64,000 bases of DNA from an uncultured Tropicimonas sp. (GCA_947495685.1 CANLZY010000015.1:85536-149535); one strand, 5' to 3'. Positions 9,475-19,967 are shown, numbered from the stretch's first letter. Notes: generated by a model from the sequence alone, not told the origin. A program made the numbers and translations.

Positions 9475-10487
9475 GGTCGCCTGGTGCCACGATCTTCGGC
9501 TGCAAGGGGCTGACCCTTCTGCCGACTGAACGCGCGTTCTTTGCCAAGGTGCAGCCGTTCGGATTCATCCTGTTCGGCCGCAATGTGCAGGATCCGGAGC
9601 AGTTGAGCCGCCTGACATCGGATCTGCGGGAGGCTGTGGGACGGGATGCGCCGATCCTGATCGATCAGGAAGGCGGACGTGTGCAGCGGATGCGTCCGCC
9701 CCATTGGCGCCAGTGGCTCGCACCGCTGGAACAGATGCGCCGCGCCAGCGACCTCGACGCAGCGGCTCGGGCGATGTTTCTGCGGTATCGCCTGATCGGC
9801 CACGAATTGCGCGCGGTCGGGATCGACGTGAACTGCGCCCCGATGGCGGACGTGGCGCGCGCCGACACGCATTCCTTCCTGATGAACCGATGCTTTGGCG
9901 AAGACACTGCCAGCGTGATCGCCGGTGCCCGTGCCGCCGCTGATGGGCTGTTGGCCGCCGGCGTTCTGCCGGTTCTGAAACATGTGCCGGGCCATGGGCT
10001 GGCACATATCGACAGCCACCTGGACCTGCCGGTGATCGACGCGCGGGCAGAAGCGCTTCGCGTGACCGATTTTGCCCCGTTCCGCGCCCTGTCCGACCTG
10101 CCGATGGGGATGACGGCGCACATCGAATACACTGCCTTTGACGCTGACAACCCGGCGACCCAATCGCGGATCATGATCGACCTGATCCGCAACGAAATCG
10201 GGTTTGACGGCTTGCTGATGACCGACGACATCTCGATGCAGGCGTTGCAGGGCACCGTTGGCGAGCGCAGCGCCGCCTCGATCGCCGCCGGCTGCGACGT
10301 GGTTCTGCATTGCAATGGCGACCTGTCCGAGATGGAAGAGGTCGCCGCCGCATCCGGGCCGTTGGAAGAACCGATCCTGAGCCGCGCAAACCTGGCGCTG
10401 GCGCAACGCCGCGCGCCCGAGCCAATTGACATTTCCGCTGTCGAAGCCGACCTTTTGGCCCTTCTGGACGGGAAGGTCTATGGCTGA
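9471..10487 (+). CDS. nagZ: Beta-N-acetylhexosaminidase
   Basis: 338-residue glycoside hydrolase family 3 enzyme that removes N-acetylglucosamine from anhydro-muropeptides in cytoplasmic peptidoglycan recycling. Motifs seen: DQEGGRVQR, the KHVPGHG loop and the TDDISM segment carrying the catalytic Asp. A GTG start at 9471 overlapping the upstream stop (GTGA) is preferred to the ATG at 9450, which lies inside the SPOR gene. The 3' end overlaps scpA by 8 bases, so nagZ, scpA and scpB are probably translated in a coupled way. Confidence 0.93.
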   Translation: MRSPGATIFGCKGLTLLPTERAFFAKVQPFGFILFGRNVQDPEQLSRLTSDLREAVGRDAPILIDQEGGRVQRMRPPHWRQWLAPLEQMRRASDLDAAARAMFLRYRLIGHELRAVGIDVNCAPMADVARADTHSFLMNRCFGEDTASVIAGARAAADGLLAAGVLPVLKHVPGHGLAHIDSHLDLPVIDARAEALRVTDFAPFRALSDLPMGMTAHIEYTAFDADNPATQSRIMIDLIRNEIGFDGLLMTDDISMQALQGTVGERSAASIAAGCDVVLHCNGDLSEMEEVAAASGPLEEPILSRANLALAQRRAPEPIDISAVEADLLALLDGKVYG

Positions 10488-11277
10488 GGACATGGTGCAC
10501 AAGGTGGTGAACGAAACGGTTGCCGAACGACTGGCAGCCGAGGCGCTCATTGTGGATGTCGAGGGGTTCGAAGGCCCGCTCGACCTGTTGCTGACCTTGT
10601 CGCGCACCCAGAAGGTCGACCTGCGACAGATCTCGATCCTGCACCTGGCGGAGCAGTACCTTGCGTTTGTCGAGCAGGCCAGGAGCCTGCGGATCGAACT
10701 GGCCGCCGACTATCTGGTAATGGCGGCCTGGCTGGCGTTTCTGAAATCCCGCCTGCTGCTGCCGCCCGAACCTTCCGAAGACGGCCCGTCTGGCGAGGAT
10801 CTTGCCGCGCACCTTGCCTTTCAGCTGGAGCGCCTGCAGGCGATGCGCGATTCTGCGGCCAGGCTGATGGCGCGTGACCAGAAGGGGCGTGATTTCTTTG
10901 CGCGTGGCCACACGGAACAGGTCGAGCGGACCCGCTCCGTGACCTATACCGCGACTCTGATGGACTTGATGCAGGCCTATGCCCGGATTCGCACCAAGGA
11001 CGAGTTCCGCCCCTTCGTGATGGACCGCAAGAACCTCTACACGATGGAGGAGGCGCTGGACCGGCTGCGCTCGCTGGTGGGTTATGCTGGCGAATGGACC
11101 GACCTGATGTCGTACCTGCCCGATGGATGGGAGCTGGATCCGATGCGCCGTCGGACCGCCACGGCGGCGACCTTCGCGGCCTCGCTGGAGCTGGTGAAGG
11201 CGGGCAAGATCAGTATTCGCCAGCCCGAGAGTTTTGCACCGATCCAGATCCGCGCGGCCGAGGGGCGTGATGGCTGA
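10480..11277 (+). CDS. scpA: Segregation and condensation protein A
   Basis: 265-residue kleisin subunit that bridges the SMC dimer with ScpB in the bacterial condensin complex. The N-terminal FEGPLDLLLTLSRTQKVDL segment is the hallmark of ScpA. The C-terminal winged-helix region is present (ending ISIRQPESFAPI). The ATG at 10480 follows the nagZ frame by an 8-base overlap, and the gene overlaps scpB by 8 bases. This nagZ-scpA-scpB arrangement is common in Rhodobacteraceae. Confidence 0.95.
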   Translation: MAEDMVHKVVNETVAERLAAEALIVDVEGFEGPLDLLLTLSRTQKVDLRQISILHLAEQYLAFVEQARSLRIELAADYLVMAAWLAFLKSRLLLPPEPSEDGPSGEDLAAHLAFQLERLQAMRDSAARLMARDQKGRDFFARGHTEQVERTRSVTYTATLMDLMQAYARIRTKDEFRPFVMDRKNLYTMEEALDRLRSLVGYAGEWTDLMSYLPDGWELDPMRRRTATAATFAASLELVKAGKISIRQPESFAPIQIRAAEGRDG

Positions 11278-11923
11278 GACCGACCTGCCCGAAGAAGAAA
11301 GCCTGTTCGAAGCCCCGCCACTGGGAGAGCAGGAACGCATGGTCGAAGCGATCCTGTTCGCGACCTCCGAACCGGTATCCATCGCCGATCTGAACGCGCG
11401 TATGCCGCACGGTGCGGATGCCGTCCGGGCGCTGGAAGGGTTGCGCAAGCGCTATGAGGGCAGGGGCGTCAACGTCGTGCGCATCGGCGAGGCCTGGGCG
11501 ATCCGGACCGCGCCGGACCTTGGCTTCCTGATGCAGAAGGAAACGGTCGAGACACGCAAGCTGTCACGCGCCGCGATCGAGACCCTGGCCATCATTGCCT
11601 ATCACCAGCCGGTCACCCGCGCCGAGATCGAGGAGATCCGCGGCGTGTCGGTCAGCCGGGGGACCGTCGACCAACTGCTTGAAATGGAATGGATCAAGTT
11701 CGGCCGCCGTCGCATGACGCCCGGCCGTCCGGTGACCTACGTGGTAACGCCGGGGTTCCTGGACCACTTCGGGCTGGAAAGTGCCCGCGATCTGCCGGGC
11801 CTTCGGGAGTTGCGCGCCGCTGGCCTGCTCGACAACCGTCCACGCCCCGGCTTTGGCCCGGAGGAGCGCGCGGACGAAGACGAAGGCCAACCCGACATGT
11901 TCGAAGCCCCGCCCGACGAGTAA
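11270..11923 (+). CDS. scpB: Segregation and condensation protein B
   Basis: 217-residue partner of ScpA in the SMC condensin complex, made of two winged-helix domains. The conserved EAILFATSEPVSIADL near the N-terminus and TLAIIAYHQPVTRAEIEEIRG in the middle are diagnostic. The acidic C-terminal tail is poorly conserved. Start at 11270, overlapping scpA by 8 bases. It is the last gene of the argS-to-scpB run; a 148-base gap follows. Confidence 0.95.
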   Translation: MAETDLPEEESLFEAPPLGEQERMVEAILFATSEPVSIADLNARMPHGADAVRALEGLRKRYEGRGVNVVRIGEAWAIRTAPDLGFLMQKETVETRKLSRAAIETLAIIAYHQPVTRAEIEEIRGVSVSRGTVDQLLEMEWIKFGRRRMTPGRPVTYVVTPGFLDHFGLESARDLPGLRELRAAGLLDNRPRPGFGPEERADEDEGQPDMFEAPPDE

Positions 11924-12062
11924 TTTCCTCAAGCCAGATCGGCACATTTTGGACGCACCGACGACTTCTGTCTCCGGCCCATCTTGATCGACTGTGTTTG
12001 CTCCGCCTAGCCTGTTGCCATCGGGGGCGCGGCCCGGTCGGGTCGGCCCTGCAACGAGATGA

Positions 12063-13334
<1,272 letters not shown>

Positions 13335-13362
13335 AAAGACGGTCGTTGGTGGACAAAAGGCA

Positions 13363-13390
13363 GAAGGCGCGAGAACCAACTCGCGCCTTC
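13363..13390. terminator. Bidirectional hairpin terminator between porin and VPLPA-CTERM gene
   Basis: An 11-base perfect inverted repeat (13363-13373 with 13380-13390) encloses a 6-base loop, 28 bases after the porin stop. Read on the minus strand, the stem is followed by CCTTTTGTCC, giving a short U-tract for the convergent gene. It therefore likely serves both genes. Confidence 0.7.
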
Positions 13391-13445
13391 CATCGTTGCG
13401 TGGTCTTCGAAATTGGTATGCCGGCGTGCGGCCCCGATCTGAGGC

Positions 13446-14063
13446 TCAGACGAGACGATGTGTCCGGCGGCGGCGACCGGCCAGCGCGCCCATCAGCACG
13501 ATCGCTCCGGCAAGCGGCACCGCTGGGCCGGGCAATGGGACCGGTGTGGGACCAGGGGGCAAGGGGTCGGCACTGACACCTTCGCCGGCGGGCAGGATAT
13601 ATTCGATACCAGCCAGGGCAGAACTCGGTCCGGTTGGCGCAAAATCGTCCCAGCTCCAGCCGGTTTCGGTAAAGGACACGGCATCGCCGCTTGTATAGGG
13701 CGACCCGGCTCCGAACAGGAACCCGGTAATGGTGCCGATGCTGTCTGTCAGGACCCGGTTTGGCAGCACGGAGATTCCGAGCAGCGGGTCGATGACCTCG
13801 AACAGGAACATTGTGGAAAAGCTGCTGCCATTCACGAACAGGAAGAATTCGCCATCAGCCGGCTGCGCAGTTCCGAACAGGGCCGTGTCGATGCGGAACG
13901 TGCCCAGTACCCGACACACACCGGACGTTCCGCCGCCGATCTGGCAATCGGTGTCTTCAGCGCCAGCATATTCATAGTCGACGATGGCGGCGGAGGAAGA
14001 GGTTGCGATCACGGCGCCAAGCGCTGCCAAAAGCGTGCCTACCGAAAGACCTATGCGGCTCAT
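13446..14063 (-). CDS. VPLPA-CTERM sorting-domain protein (tandem copy 1)
   Basis: 205-residue secreted protein of unknown function. It has an N-terminal signal peptide (about residues 1-25, ending SSSAA) and an intact C-terminal sorting tail: TPVPLPGPAVPLAG, a hydrophobic stretch, then GRRRRTHRLV. Such tails are processed by exosortase-type enzymes in Rhodobacteraceae. Two cysteines flank a GGGTSGV segment. The body is recognisably related to the next gene (shared patterns TD.C/PEC, then FRIDTALFG versus FAVDTAIVG, then FLFVNGSSF versus TLMINGARA, and GWSWDDFAP versus GWSWSGLLP). The start at 14063 is chosen over an upstream in-frame ATG because it begins a proper signal peptide. Confidence 0.8.
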   Translation of the reverse strand: MSRIGLSVGTLLAALGAVIATSSSAAIVDYEYAGAEDTDCQIGGGTSGVCRVLGTFRIDTALFGTAQPADGEFFLFVNGSSFSTMFLFEVIDPLLGISVLPNRVLTDSIGTITGFLFGAGSPYTSGDAVSFTETGWSWDDFAPTGPSSALAGIEYILPAGEGVSADPLPPGPTPVPLPGPAVPLAGAIVLMGALAGRRRRTHRLV

Positions 14064-14247
14064 CACGTGTATTCCTTGCGTCTGCGGCCGGCCATGACCG
14101 GTTGGCGGTGTGTTGTTCTCGATCGTACAGGAGTCATAGTTTTGTCTTTTGATCGTGTCCTCGGGGCGACTTGTCCGCGACCGAAACTCTTTCATGGCAG
14201 AGTCGGCCTCCAACCACGTGCTCCGGCTCGAACGGATATCCAGCTTG

Positions 14248-14979
14248 TCATCGAGTGCCTACAAAATGCCACTGGTGCCGCGTTCTGCAAAGACGGTACA
14301 CAACAATTCGAGTCGCTTGGTTAACGCCATTGAAAAACCTCGAAATTATGGCCTGAAAGCCACTTTCTTCCGGGGCTGGCACCCGGAAATGGCAGTGCTT
14401 CCGCGCCGCAGCGCGCCGGTTGAGGCCGGTCAGCACTAGGAAACAGCTTAGCAGGGCCAGCGCCGGCATCGGGAGCGGGGCGGGCGTTGGCCCGGTGATG
14501 GTGGCGGCATCCGTACCGGAGTAGATCCCACGCCCATCCGGGAGCAGGCCCGACCAGGACCAACCGTCCTGTTGAAACTGCACGATTTCGCCGACACTGC
14601 CCGGGGGATGGCTCCAGTACCGGAACGTTTCAACTTCTCCCGACGGCGCAAGAGCAACCTGATTGCACAGGTCGGTACACTCATTGATCGTGCCAAGGTC
14701 CGGGTCCGCCAGAAGCGGGATTTCATCGGCACGAGCACCGTTGATCATCAGGGTAAAGATGCCTGCGCGCGCGGGCTGTTGCAGCCCGACAATGGCAGTG
14801 TCCACGGCGAACCAACCGGTGACATCGCAGGTCGCAAGGCCAATGCCTTGAACGGTGCATTCCGGGTCAGTGGCCCCGATATAGGTATACTTCACTTCGA
14901 CAGCCTGTGCCGCGACTGTGGTCGCCAGCACAACGAGACATGGCGCAATCTGTCGCCAAAGACCTGTTGTTCGAAACAT
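14248..14979 (-). CDS. VPLPA-CTERM-like protein with abnormal C-terminal extension (tandem copy 2)
   Basis: 243-residue secreted protein related to the adjacent downstream gene. The signal peptide (about residues 1-27) and the paired Cys residues (PEC...ATC; ECTDLC) are present. The sorting tail is recognisable (TPAPLPMPALALLSCFLVLTG then NRRAAARK) but does not end there. The frame continues about 50 residues through a stretch rich in His, Arg and Phe and across a 7-bp hairpin (14368-14374 with 14382-14388). Known VPLPA-CTERM proteins end a few residues after the basic cluster, so the original stop has probably been lost by a small indel. Sorting may fail. No function is known. Confidence 0.65.
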   Translation of the reverse strand: MFRTTGLWRQIAPCLVVLATTVAAQAVEVKYTYIGATDPECTVQGIGLATCDVTGWFAVDTAIVGLQQPARAGIFTLMINGARADEIPLLADPDLGTINECTDLCNQVALAPSGEVETFRYWSHPPGSVGEIVQFQQDGWSWSGLLPDGRGIYSGTDAATITGPTPAPLPMPALALLSCFLVLTGLNRRAAARKHCHFRVPAPEESGFQAIISRFFNGVNQATRIVVYRLCRTRHQWHFVGTR

Positions 14980-15077
14980 CGTCGCCCTCGACCATGGATA
15001 TCGTGAGTCCTGGGGCAATTTGCAGGCATACGACGCTCTGCGCCTTGATCGTGGTCAAATCGGGATCGGAGAAGCGG

Positions 15078-16154
15078 TCAGGGCGCGCGGAAATGCTTGC
15101 TTAGCTTCAGCCCCTGACCTTGATAATTCGAGGCTATGCCTTCGCCATAGAGCGTCTCGGGGCGGGCGGCCATGCGTTCGTAGACCAGTCGACCGACGAT
15201 CTGGCCATGCTCCAGCGCAAAGGGCGCCTCGTGGCATCGCACCTCCAGCACACCGCGCGCGCCGGATCCGCCGGCGGGCGCATGGCCGAAACCCGGATCG
15301 AAGAACCCGGCGTAGTGAACCCGGAACTCGCCCACCATCGCCACATAGGGCGCCATCTCGGCGGCGTAGTCGGGCGGGATGTGGACGGCCTCTCGACTGA
15401 CCAGGATGTAGAACGCGCCCGGATCGAGGATGATCCGACGCTCTTCGGACAGGACCGGCTCCCAGAAGGACGAAACCTCGTAGTGCCCGATGCGGTCCAG
15501 GTCGATGACGCCGGTGTGCGGCTTTGCCCGCCAGCCGACCAACCCGCCAGCACCCGGTTTCAGGTCGACCGAGAACCCGAGCCCTTCTGAAATGACGGCC
15601 TCTCCCGATACAAGGCCAACCTCGGCGTGCAGGGCGCGCAGTGCTGTGTCATCCAGCTCGACCTTGCCCTGCCGGAAACGGATCTGGTTCAGCCGCATGC
15701 CCGGGCGCACCAGAACCGAAAACGAGCGTGGACAGATCTCGGCAAACAGGGGGCCGTTGTACCCCGCGCCGATCCGATCGAACTCGACACCGCCATCGGT
15801 GATGACGCGGGTCAGGAGGTCAAGTCGGCCGGTCGAGGATTTGGCATTTGCAACAGCGTTGGTCGCGGCGGGCAGGGCGAGCCGTTCCTGCAACGGCACC
15901 ACGTAGACGCAGTTCTTTTCCAGCACCGCGCCGTCGGTAAGGTCGATCTTGTGCATCTCGAAATCGGTCAGCCGATCGGTCACGCGGTTTCCCGCCCCGG
16001 TCAGGAACGAGGCCCGCACCCGATAGGCAACCGATCCAAGCCGCAGGTCGAGGCTTGCCGGTTGCACCTGGCCACTTGAAAACGGTTGGTCGGCTGCAAT
16101 CTGGCCGTCGGCGATCATCTTGGTCAGTGTCTGACTTGGCAGGACGCCTGTCAT
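15078..16154 (-). CDS. dcd: 2'-Deoxycytidine 5'-triphosphate deaminase (DCD_N type)
   Basis: 358-residue enzyme of the larger dCTP deaminase family found in alphaproteobacteria; it converts dCTP to dUTP for thymidylate synthesis. Seen: a QPASLDLRLGS motif near residue 31 and a second repeat-like half with PRSFSVLVRPGMRLNQIRF. It also has VHYAGFFDPGFGHAPAGGSGARGVLEV, which matches the DCD family dyad of Glu and nucleotide-binding residues. It is about twice the length of E. coli Dcd because the fold is duplicated. ATG at 16154 chosen; tRNA-Pro lies upstream in the same direction. Confidence 0.9.
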   Translation of the reverse strand: MTGVLPSQTLTKMIADGQIAADQPFSSGQVQPASLDLRLGSVAYRVRASFLTGAGNRVTDRLTDFEMHKIDLTDGAVLEKNCVYVVPLQERLALPAATNAVANAKSSTGRLDLLTRVITDGGVEFDRIGAGYNGPLFAEICPRSFSVLVRPGMRLNQIRFRQGKVELDDTALRALHAEVGLVSGEAVISEGLGFSVDLKPGAGGLVGWRAKPHTGVIDLDRIGHYEVSSFWEPVLSEERRIILDPGAFYILVSREAVHIPPDYAAEMAPYVAMVGEFRVHYAGFFDPGFGHAPAGGSGARGVLEVRCHEAPFALEHGQIVGRLVYERMAARPETLYGEGIASNYQGQGLKLSKHFRAP

Positions 16155-16196
16155 GTTCGCCTCCCTGGCCACGTGGCCCGCCAAGGGCCAGACGTC

Positions 16197-16226
16197 AAAA
16201 CGCCCGCTTCCCGAAGGTCGCGGGCG
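16197..16226 (-). terminator. Rho-independent terminator of tRNA-Pro
   Basis: On the minus strand a 7-base GC stem (16226-16220 with 16207-16201) with a 12-base loop is followed at once by TTTT (16200-16197). It starts 8 bases beyond the encoded CCA end of tRNA-Pro. Confidence 0.8.
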
Positions 16227-16233
16227 ATTGATT

Positions 16234-16310
16234 TGGTCGGGCTAGCAGGACTCGAACCTGCGACCTTCCGTCCCCCAGACGGACGCGCTACCAGGCTGCG
16301 CCATAGCCCG
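16234..16310 (-). tRNA. tRNA-Pro (anticodon GGG)
   Basis: 77 bases including an encoded CCA. The 7-bp acceptor stem (CGGGCTA with TAGCCCG), the D-arm, an anticodon arm with loop CTGGGGG (anticodon GGG), a short variable loop and the GTTCGAGTC T-arm all fold as expected. It is followed by a good terminator and preceded by a good promoter, so it is an independent unit. Confidence 0.96.
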
Positions 16311-16320
16311 ACGTGCGGGC

Positions 16321-16348
16321 TTAATACCCGATCTGTCGGTGAGGGCAA
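16321..16348 (-). promoter_or_regulatory. Promoter of tRNA-Pro
   Basis: On the minus strand, TTGCCC (16348-16343) is separated by 16 bases from TATTAA (16326-16321). The tRNA 5' end lies 10 bases after the -10 box, which is normal for a tRNA promoter. Confidence 0.7.
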
Positions 16349-16374
16349 GCGGCAAACACACAGGAAATCCGATC

Positions 16375-17334
16375 TCACCCGGCGGCATCCATACGGTCGC
16401 GCAACGCAACCAGCCTGGCATGGATCGGCGCAAGGAAACGTGGGTCGATCTGGTGGGGAACCAAGCGCACCAGCGCCTCGGACACCGTCAATTCCGGGCC
16501 AGGAAGCGGCGCGATCACAAGGCTTGGAGACGCTGGAACCGGCGCGGTGTCCGCGGGTGGGATCGCGTGCGCCGCGTCGTCGGCATCGGGGTCGCCAAAA
16601 TGGGGGAGCGAGTCCTCGGCAGCGGGAATCGGTTTGTCATCCCGGTGAACAAAAACCGGCACAGGCTGTTCGGAAGCAGGCTCCGCCTCGATGGGGTCTG
16701 CCTCTGCTTCGATCTGTGGGGAGGTGACCTCCGCGTCCTCTTCGGGCAGGGCCGGTGTCAAAGGCGAATCGGAGACGACGGACGGTTCCGGCGGAACGGG
16801 AACGGACTGTGACGTCGAGAGCGTCTCGGGAAACAGCGGTTCCTGGGGCGGGGAAGGCGACAAGGCTGCGGCCGTATCCTGGGCGGACTGATGAGGCTCG
16901 GCAATGTCCGCCACTGCCACGTCGGCATTTTCCGGCACGGGTGTCATTGCCGGACCTGCGTCGGATGGAACAACCTCGGCGGGACTCTCCTCACCCGGGG
17001 GGGCCTCCACCTGAGTCGGTGCAACTGCGTCAGTTTCAAGGGGGGCAGAGCTGCCATCGACAGGCCGCGACATCGCAGAGACGGCCTTTACGCCTTGTTC
17101 GCGCAGAACTTTCTGCACGCCCTTGATCGTCATCCCGTCTTCGTGGAGCAGTTTCTGGATGCCGCCCAGAAGCTCCATGTCGGCGCGTCGGTAGTATCGT
17201 CGTCCACCCGCCCGCTTGACCGGTTTCACCTGTGTGAACTTGCTTTCCCAGAACCGCAACACGTGGGAGTTCACACCAAGCCAATCCGACACCTCACTAA
17301 TGGTTCGGAATGCGTCGGGGGCCTTGCCGTTCAT
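16375..17334 (-). CDS. MerR-family transcriptional regulator with long acidic tail
   Basis: 319-residue protein. Residues about 11-80 form a MerR winged-helix DNA-binding domain ([25 protein letters not shown], then [14 protein letters not shown]). Residues about 95-285 are a low-complexity region very rich in Pro, Glu, Ala and Ser. The end (about 288-319) is a conserved-looking patch, [20 protein letters not shown]. There is no obvious effector-binding cysteine. It lies 6 bases downstream of ihfA in the same direction and is probably co-transcribed with it. The target is unknown. Confidence 0.88.
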   Translation of the reverse strand: MNGKAPDAFRTISEVSDWLGVNSHVLRFWESKFTQVKPVKRAGGRRYYRRADMELLGGIQKLLHEDGMTIKGVQKVLREQGVKAVSAMSRPVDGSSAPLETDAVAPTQVEAPPGEESPAEVVPSDAGPAMTPVPENADVAVADIAEPHQSAQDTAAALSPSPPQEPLFPETLSTSQSVPVPPEPSVVSDSPLTPALPEEDAEVTSPQIEAEADPIEAEPASEQPVPVFVHRDDKPIPAAEDSLPHFGDPDADDAAHAIPPADTAPVPASPSLVIAPLPGPELTVSEALVRLVPHQIDPRFLAPIHARLVALRDRMDAAG

Positions 17335-17340
17335 GTCGTT

Positions 17341-17643
17341 TTACTTCCGGTTACCTGCCGCCACGCGTTCCTTCATGAGGTGCGACGGGCGAAAGGTCAG
17401 AACCCGGCGCGGGTGAATCGGCACCTCTTCGCCGGTCTTGGGGTTGCGGCCGATACGGGCCGCCTTGTCGCGCACCGAAAAGGTGCCGAACGAGCTGATC
17501 TTGACCTGTTCGCCGGTGACAAGCGCATCCGACATGTGGGTCAGAACGCTTTCGACCAATTGAGCGGATTCATTTCGCGAAAGTCCCACTTCCCGGAACA
17601 CGGCCTCGCTCAGATCCATGCGCGTCAACGTCTTGTCACTCAT
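17341..17643 (-). CDS. ihfA: Integration host factor subunit alpha
   Basis: 100-residue HU/IHF-fold DNA-bending protein. The beta-arm signature [12 protein letters not shown] is present, and the length and ending match IhfA. The ATG at 17643 is chosen; the in-frame upstream extension has no similarity to the family. It is followed closely by the merR gene. IhfB is not in this window. Confidence 0.95.
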   Translation of the reverse strand: MSDKTLTRMDLSEAVFREVGLSRNESAQLVESVLTHMSDALVTGEQVKISSFGTFSVRDKAARIGRNPKTGEEVPIHPRRVLTFRPSHLMKERVAAGNRK

Positions 17644-17810
17644 AGCAAATCCATCCCTGTTTTGCGTGAGGGTAGGCGAGCGTTGTATTTCAGTCAATAT
17701 CAATGGCTTGCAGAAGGGCGTTGAATCGTCCTCTGAAACCCGGCCGGTGATGGAAATTGAAGCTTTCCAGGGCAAGCGTCAGGAATTGAGCGGATTTGTC
17801 CCGGTTGGGC

Positions 17811-18782
17811 TCACCAACGCAGGACAACCGCGCCCCAGGCCAGCCCGCCGCCAATGGCCTCGGTGACCACGAGGTCACCGGATTTGATCTGTCCGCGGGC
17901 CTTGCCAACCGAGAGCGCAAGGGGAATCGAGGCGGCAGAGGTGTTGCCGTGATCCTGGACGGTCAAGACGACACGGTCCATCGAGACCTTCATGCGGTGC
18001 GCGGTGCCCTTGATGATCCGCAGGTTTGCCTGATGCGGCACGATCCACTGCACATCGTCTCCGGTCAGGCCGACCTTGTCGAGCGCGGTATGGGCGGTGG
18101 CGGCAAGCTTTTCGACAGCATGACGGAACACTTCCTTGCCGTGCATCTTCAACACGCCGGAAGTGCCGGTCGATACGCCACCATCGACATAGAGGATCTC
18201 GCGGTACCGTCCGTCCGAGTTCAGGTCGGTCGACAGAATTCCACGGTCGTCGGTCGTGCCAGAACCGTCCTGTGCCTCCACAATCAGGGCGCCTGCGCCA
18301 TCGCCGAACAGCACGCAGGTGGCGCGATCGGTCATATCGAGGATGCGGCTGAAGGTTTCGGCGCCGATCACCATGACGCGCTTGGCCTGACCCGACAGGA
18401 TCAGCGCGTTGGCATTGGCGAGTGCAAACACGAAGCCGGCGCAGACCGCCTGCATGTCGTAGGCAAAGCCGCGAGTCATACCCAGCTTTTCCTGCACCAT
18501 GGTGGCGGCGGACGGGAAGGTCAGGTCGGCGGTGGATGTCGCTACCACGATGGCATCGATGTCGTCGGGCTGCATGTCGGCATCGGCGAGGGCGGCGCGG
18601 GCCGCGTGGGTGGCAAGGTCCGAGGTGGTCTCGCCGGGGGCGGCGAAGTGACGTCGCTCGATCCCGCTCCGGCTGCGGATCCACTCATCAGAGGTGTCCA
18701 TGTTTGCCTCGAACTCCGCGTTCTCGACGATTCGTTCCGGCAGGTAGTGACCTACCCCACGGACGACGGCTCTGACTTGCAT
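17811..18782 (-). CDS. fabH: Beta-ketoacyl-ACP synthase III
   Basis: 323-residue condensing enzyme that starts fatty-acid synthesis by joining acetyl-CoA to malonyl-ACP. The Cys-His-Asn triad is visible: Cys114 in QAVCAGF, His in VPHQANLRI and Asn in HGNTSAASIP. The ATG at 18782 gives the standard N-terminus (RAVVRGVGHYLP). It lies 58 bases downstream of plsX in the same direction, matching the common rpmF-plsX-fabH operon. Confidence 0.97.
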   Translation of the reverse strand: MQVRAVVRGVGHYLPERIVENAEFEANMDTSDEWIRSRSGIERRHFAAPGETTSDLATHAARAALADADMQPDDIDAIVVATSTADLTFPSAATMVQEKLGMTRGFAYDMQAVCAGFVFALANANALILSGQAKRVMVIGAETFSRILDMTDRATCVLFGDGAGALIVEAQDGSGTTDDRGILSTDLNSDGRYREILYVDGGVSTGTSGVLKMHGKEVFRHAVEKLAATAHTALDKVGLTGDDVQWIVPHQANLRIIKGTAHRMKVSMDRVVLTVQDHGNTSAASIPLALSVGKARGQIKSGDLVVTEAIGGGLAWGAVVLRW

Positions 18783-18840
18783 GTCCAACTGCCTTTGTTC
18801 GTTTTTCTCCGTTTCCGTTGCAGTCAACAGAAACGCTGCG

Positions 18841-19932
18841 TCACGGCATATCCTGTCGCGCCGCCAAGGTCGAGGCCACGCGAGCGGCAAGACGGTCCGA
18901 AAACCCCGCTTGTGCCAGTTGGAAGGCGAGTTTGATTGCCGCAGATACCCCAGTTGCGTCGGCCGAACCGTGGGATTTGACCACGGTGCCGTTGAGGCCG
19001 AGGAAAACGCCGCCGTTGACCCGGCGGGGATCTGTCCTTTTGGACAGGCGGCGCAACGATGTGTAGGCGAGCACCGCGGCGATTCGGCTGAGGATCGTGT
19101 GCCGGAAGGCCTGGCCCAGTAATTCCCGGATCAGGGACGCCGTGCCCTCGGCGGTCTTCAGGGCGACATTGCCCGTGAAACCATCGGTGACGATCACGTC
19201 CACGTTGCCACGCGGAATGTCTCCGCCTTCGACGAAGCCGGCAAAATCGTAATCCGATGTCGGCGCGGCCGCAGCGATCAGCGCATGTGCGGATTTCAGC
19301 TCGGGGTGACCCTTGTGGTCCTCGGTCCCGACATTCAGCAGCCCGACCCGCGGACGTTCGATTTTCAGGCCGTTGCGGGCATAGGAGGCCCCCATCAGCG
19401 CGTATTGCAGCAGGTCGCGGTCATCGGCCCGGATATCGGCGCCAACGTCGAGCATCACCGCGTATCCGGTTGAACTGCGGGATGGCCAGAGACAGGCGAT
19501 GGCGGGCCGATTAACGCCCGGAAGCTTGCGCAGCCGCACCATCGACAGCGCCATCAAGGCACCGGTATTGCCGCAGCTGACGGCCACGGTTGCCTCGTTG
19601 TTGCGAACCGAATCGATGGCCGACCACATGGACGTGCCCTGACCGCGACGCATGATGGCCGAAGGCTTGGTGTCCATCGTCACAACATCGGGGGCATCGT
19701 GGATGATGCATCGCTCCTGCAGGTGACGCTTGGCCACGAGCGGTTCCAGCACGGACTTTCGACCGTGCAGGATAAAACCGATGTCAGGATTTTTCTTGGC
19801 CGAGATCGCGCAACCGGCGACGACCGTGGCTGGGCCACGGTCGCTGCCCATGGCATCGATCGATATGACGACCTTTCCCGAGAGGTCCGGAGGACTCACG
19901 GCCGGCAGGTCGTCCTGCGCCTGTTTGGTCAT
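18841..19932 (-). CDS. plsX: Phosphate acyltransferase PlsX
   Basis: 363-residue enzyme that makes acyl-phosphate from acyl-ACP for phospholipid synthesis. Diagnostic segments: SIDAMGSDRGP near the N-terminus, VSCGNTGALMA, LLNVGTEDHKGHPE and DGFTGNVALKTAEG. It lies between rpmF and fabH, all on the minus strand, with a 35-base gap to rpmF. The first about 18 residues are poorly conserved, and no better start is seen inside. Confidence 0.96.
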   Translation of the reverse strand: MTKQAQDDLPAVSPPDLSGKVVISIDAMGSDRGPATVVAGCAISAKKNPDIGFILHGRKSVLEPLVAKRHLQERCIIHDAPDVVTMDTKPSAIMRRGQGTSMWSAIDSVRNNEATVAVSCGNTGALMALSMVRLRKLPGVNRPAIACLWPSRSSTGYAVMLDVGADIRADDRDLLQYALMGASYARNGLKIERPRVGLLNVGTEDHKGHPELKSAHALIAAAAPTSDYDFAGFVEGGDIPRGNVDVIVTDGFTGNVALKTAEGTASLIRELLGQAFRHTILSRIAAVLAYTSLRRLSKRTDPRRVNGGVFLGLNGTVVKSHGSADATGVSAAIKLAFQLAQAGFSDRLAARVASTLAARQDMP

Positions 19933-19967
19933 CTTTAGCGCGCCCCGTGCGAAGCGTCAGGTCTGAT

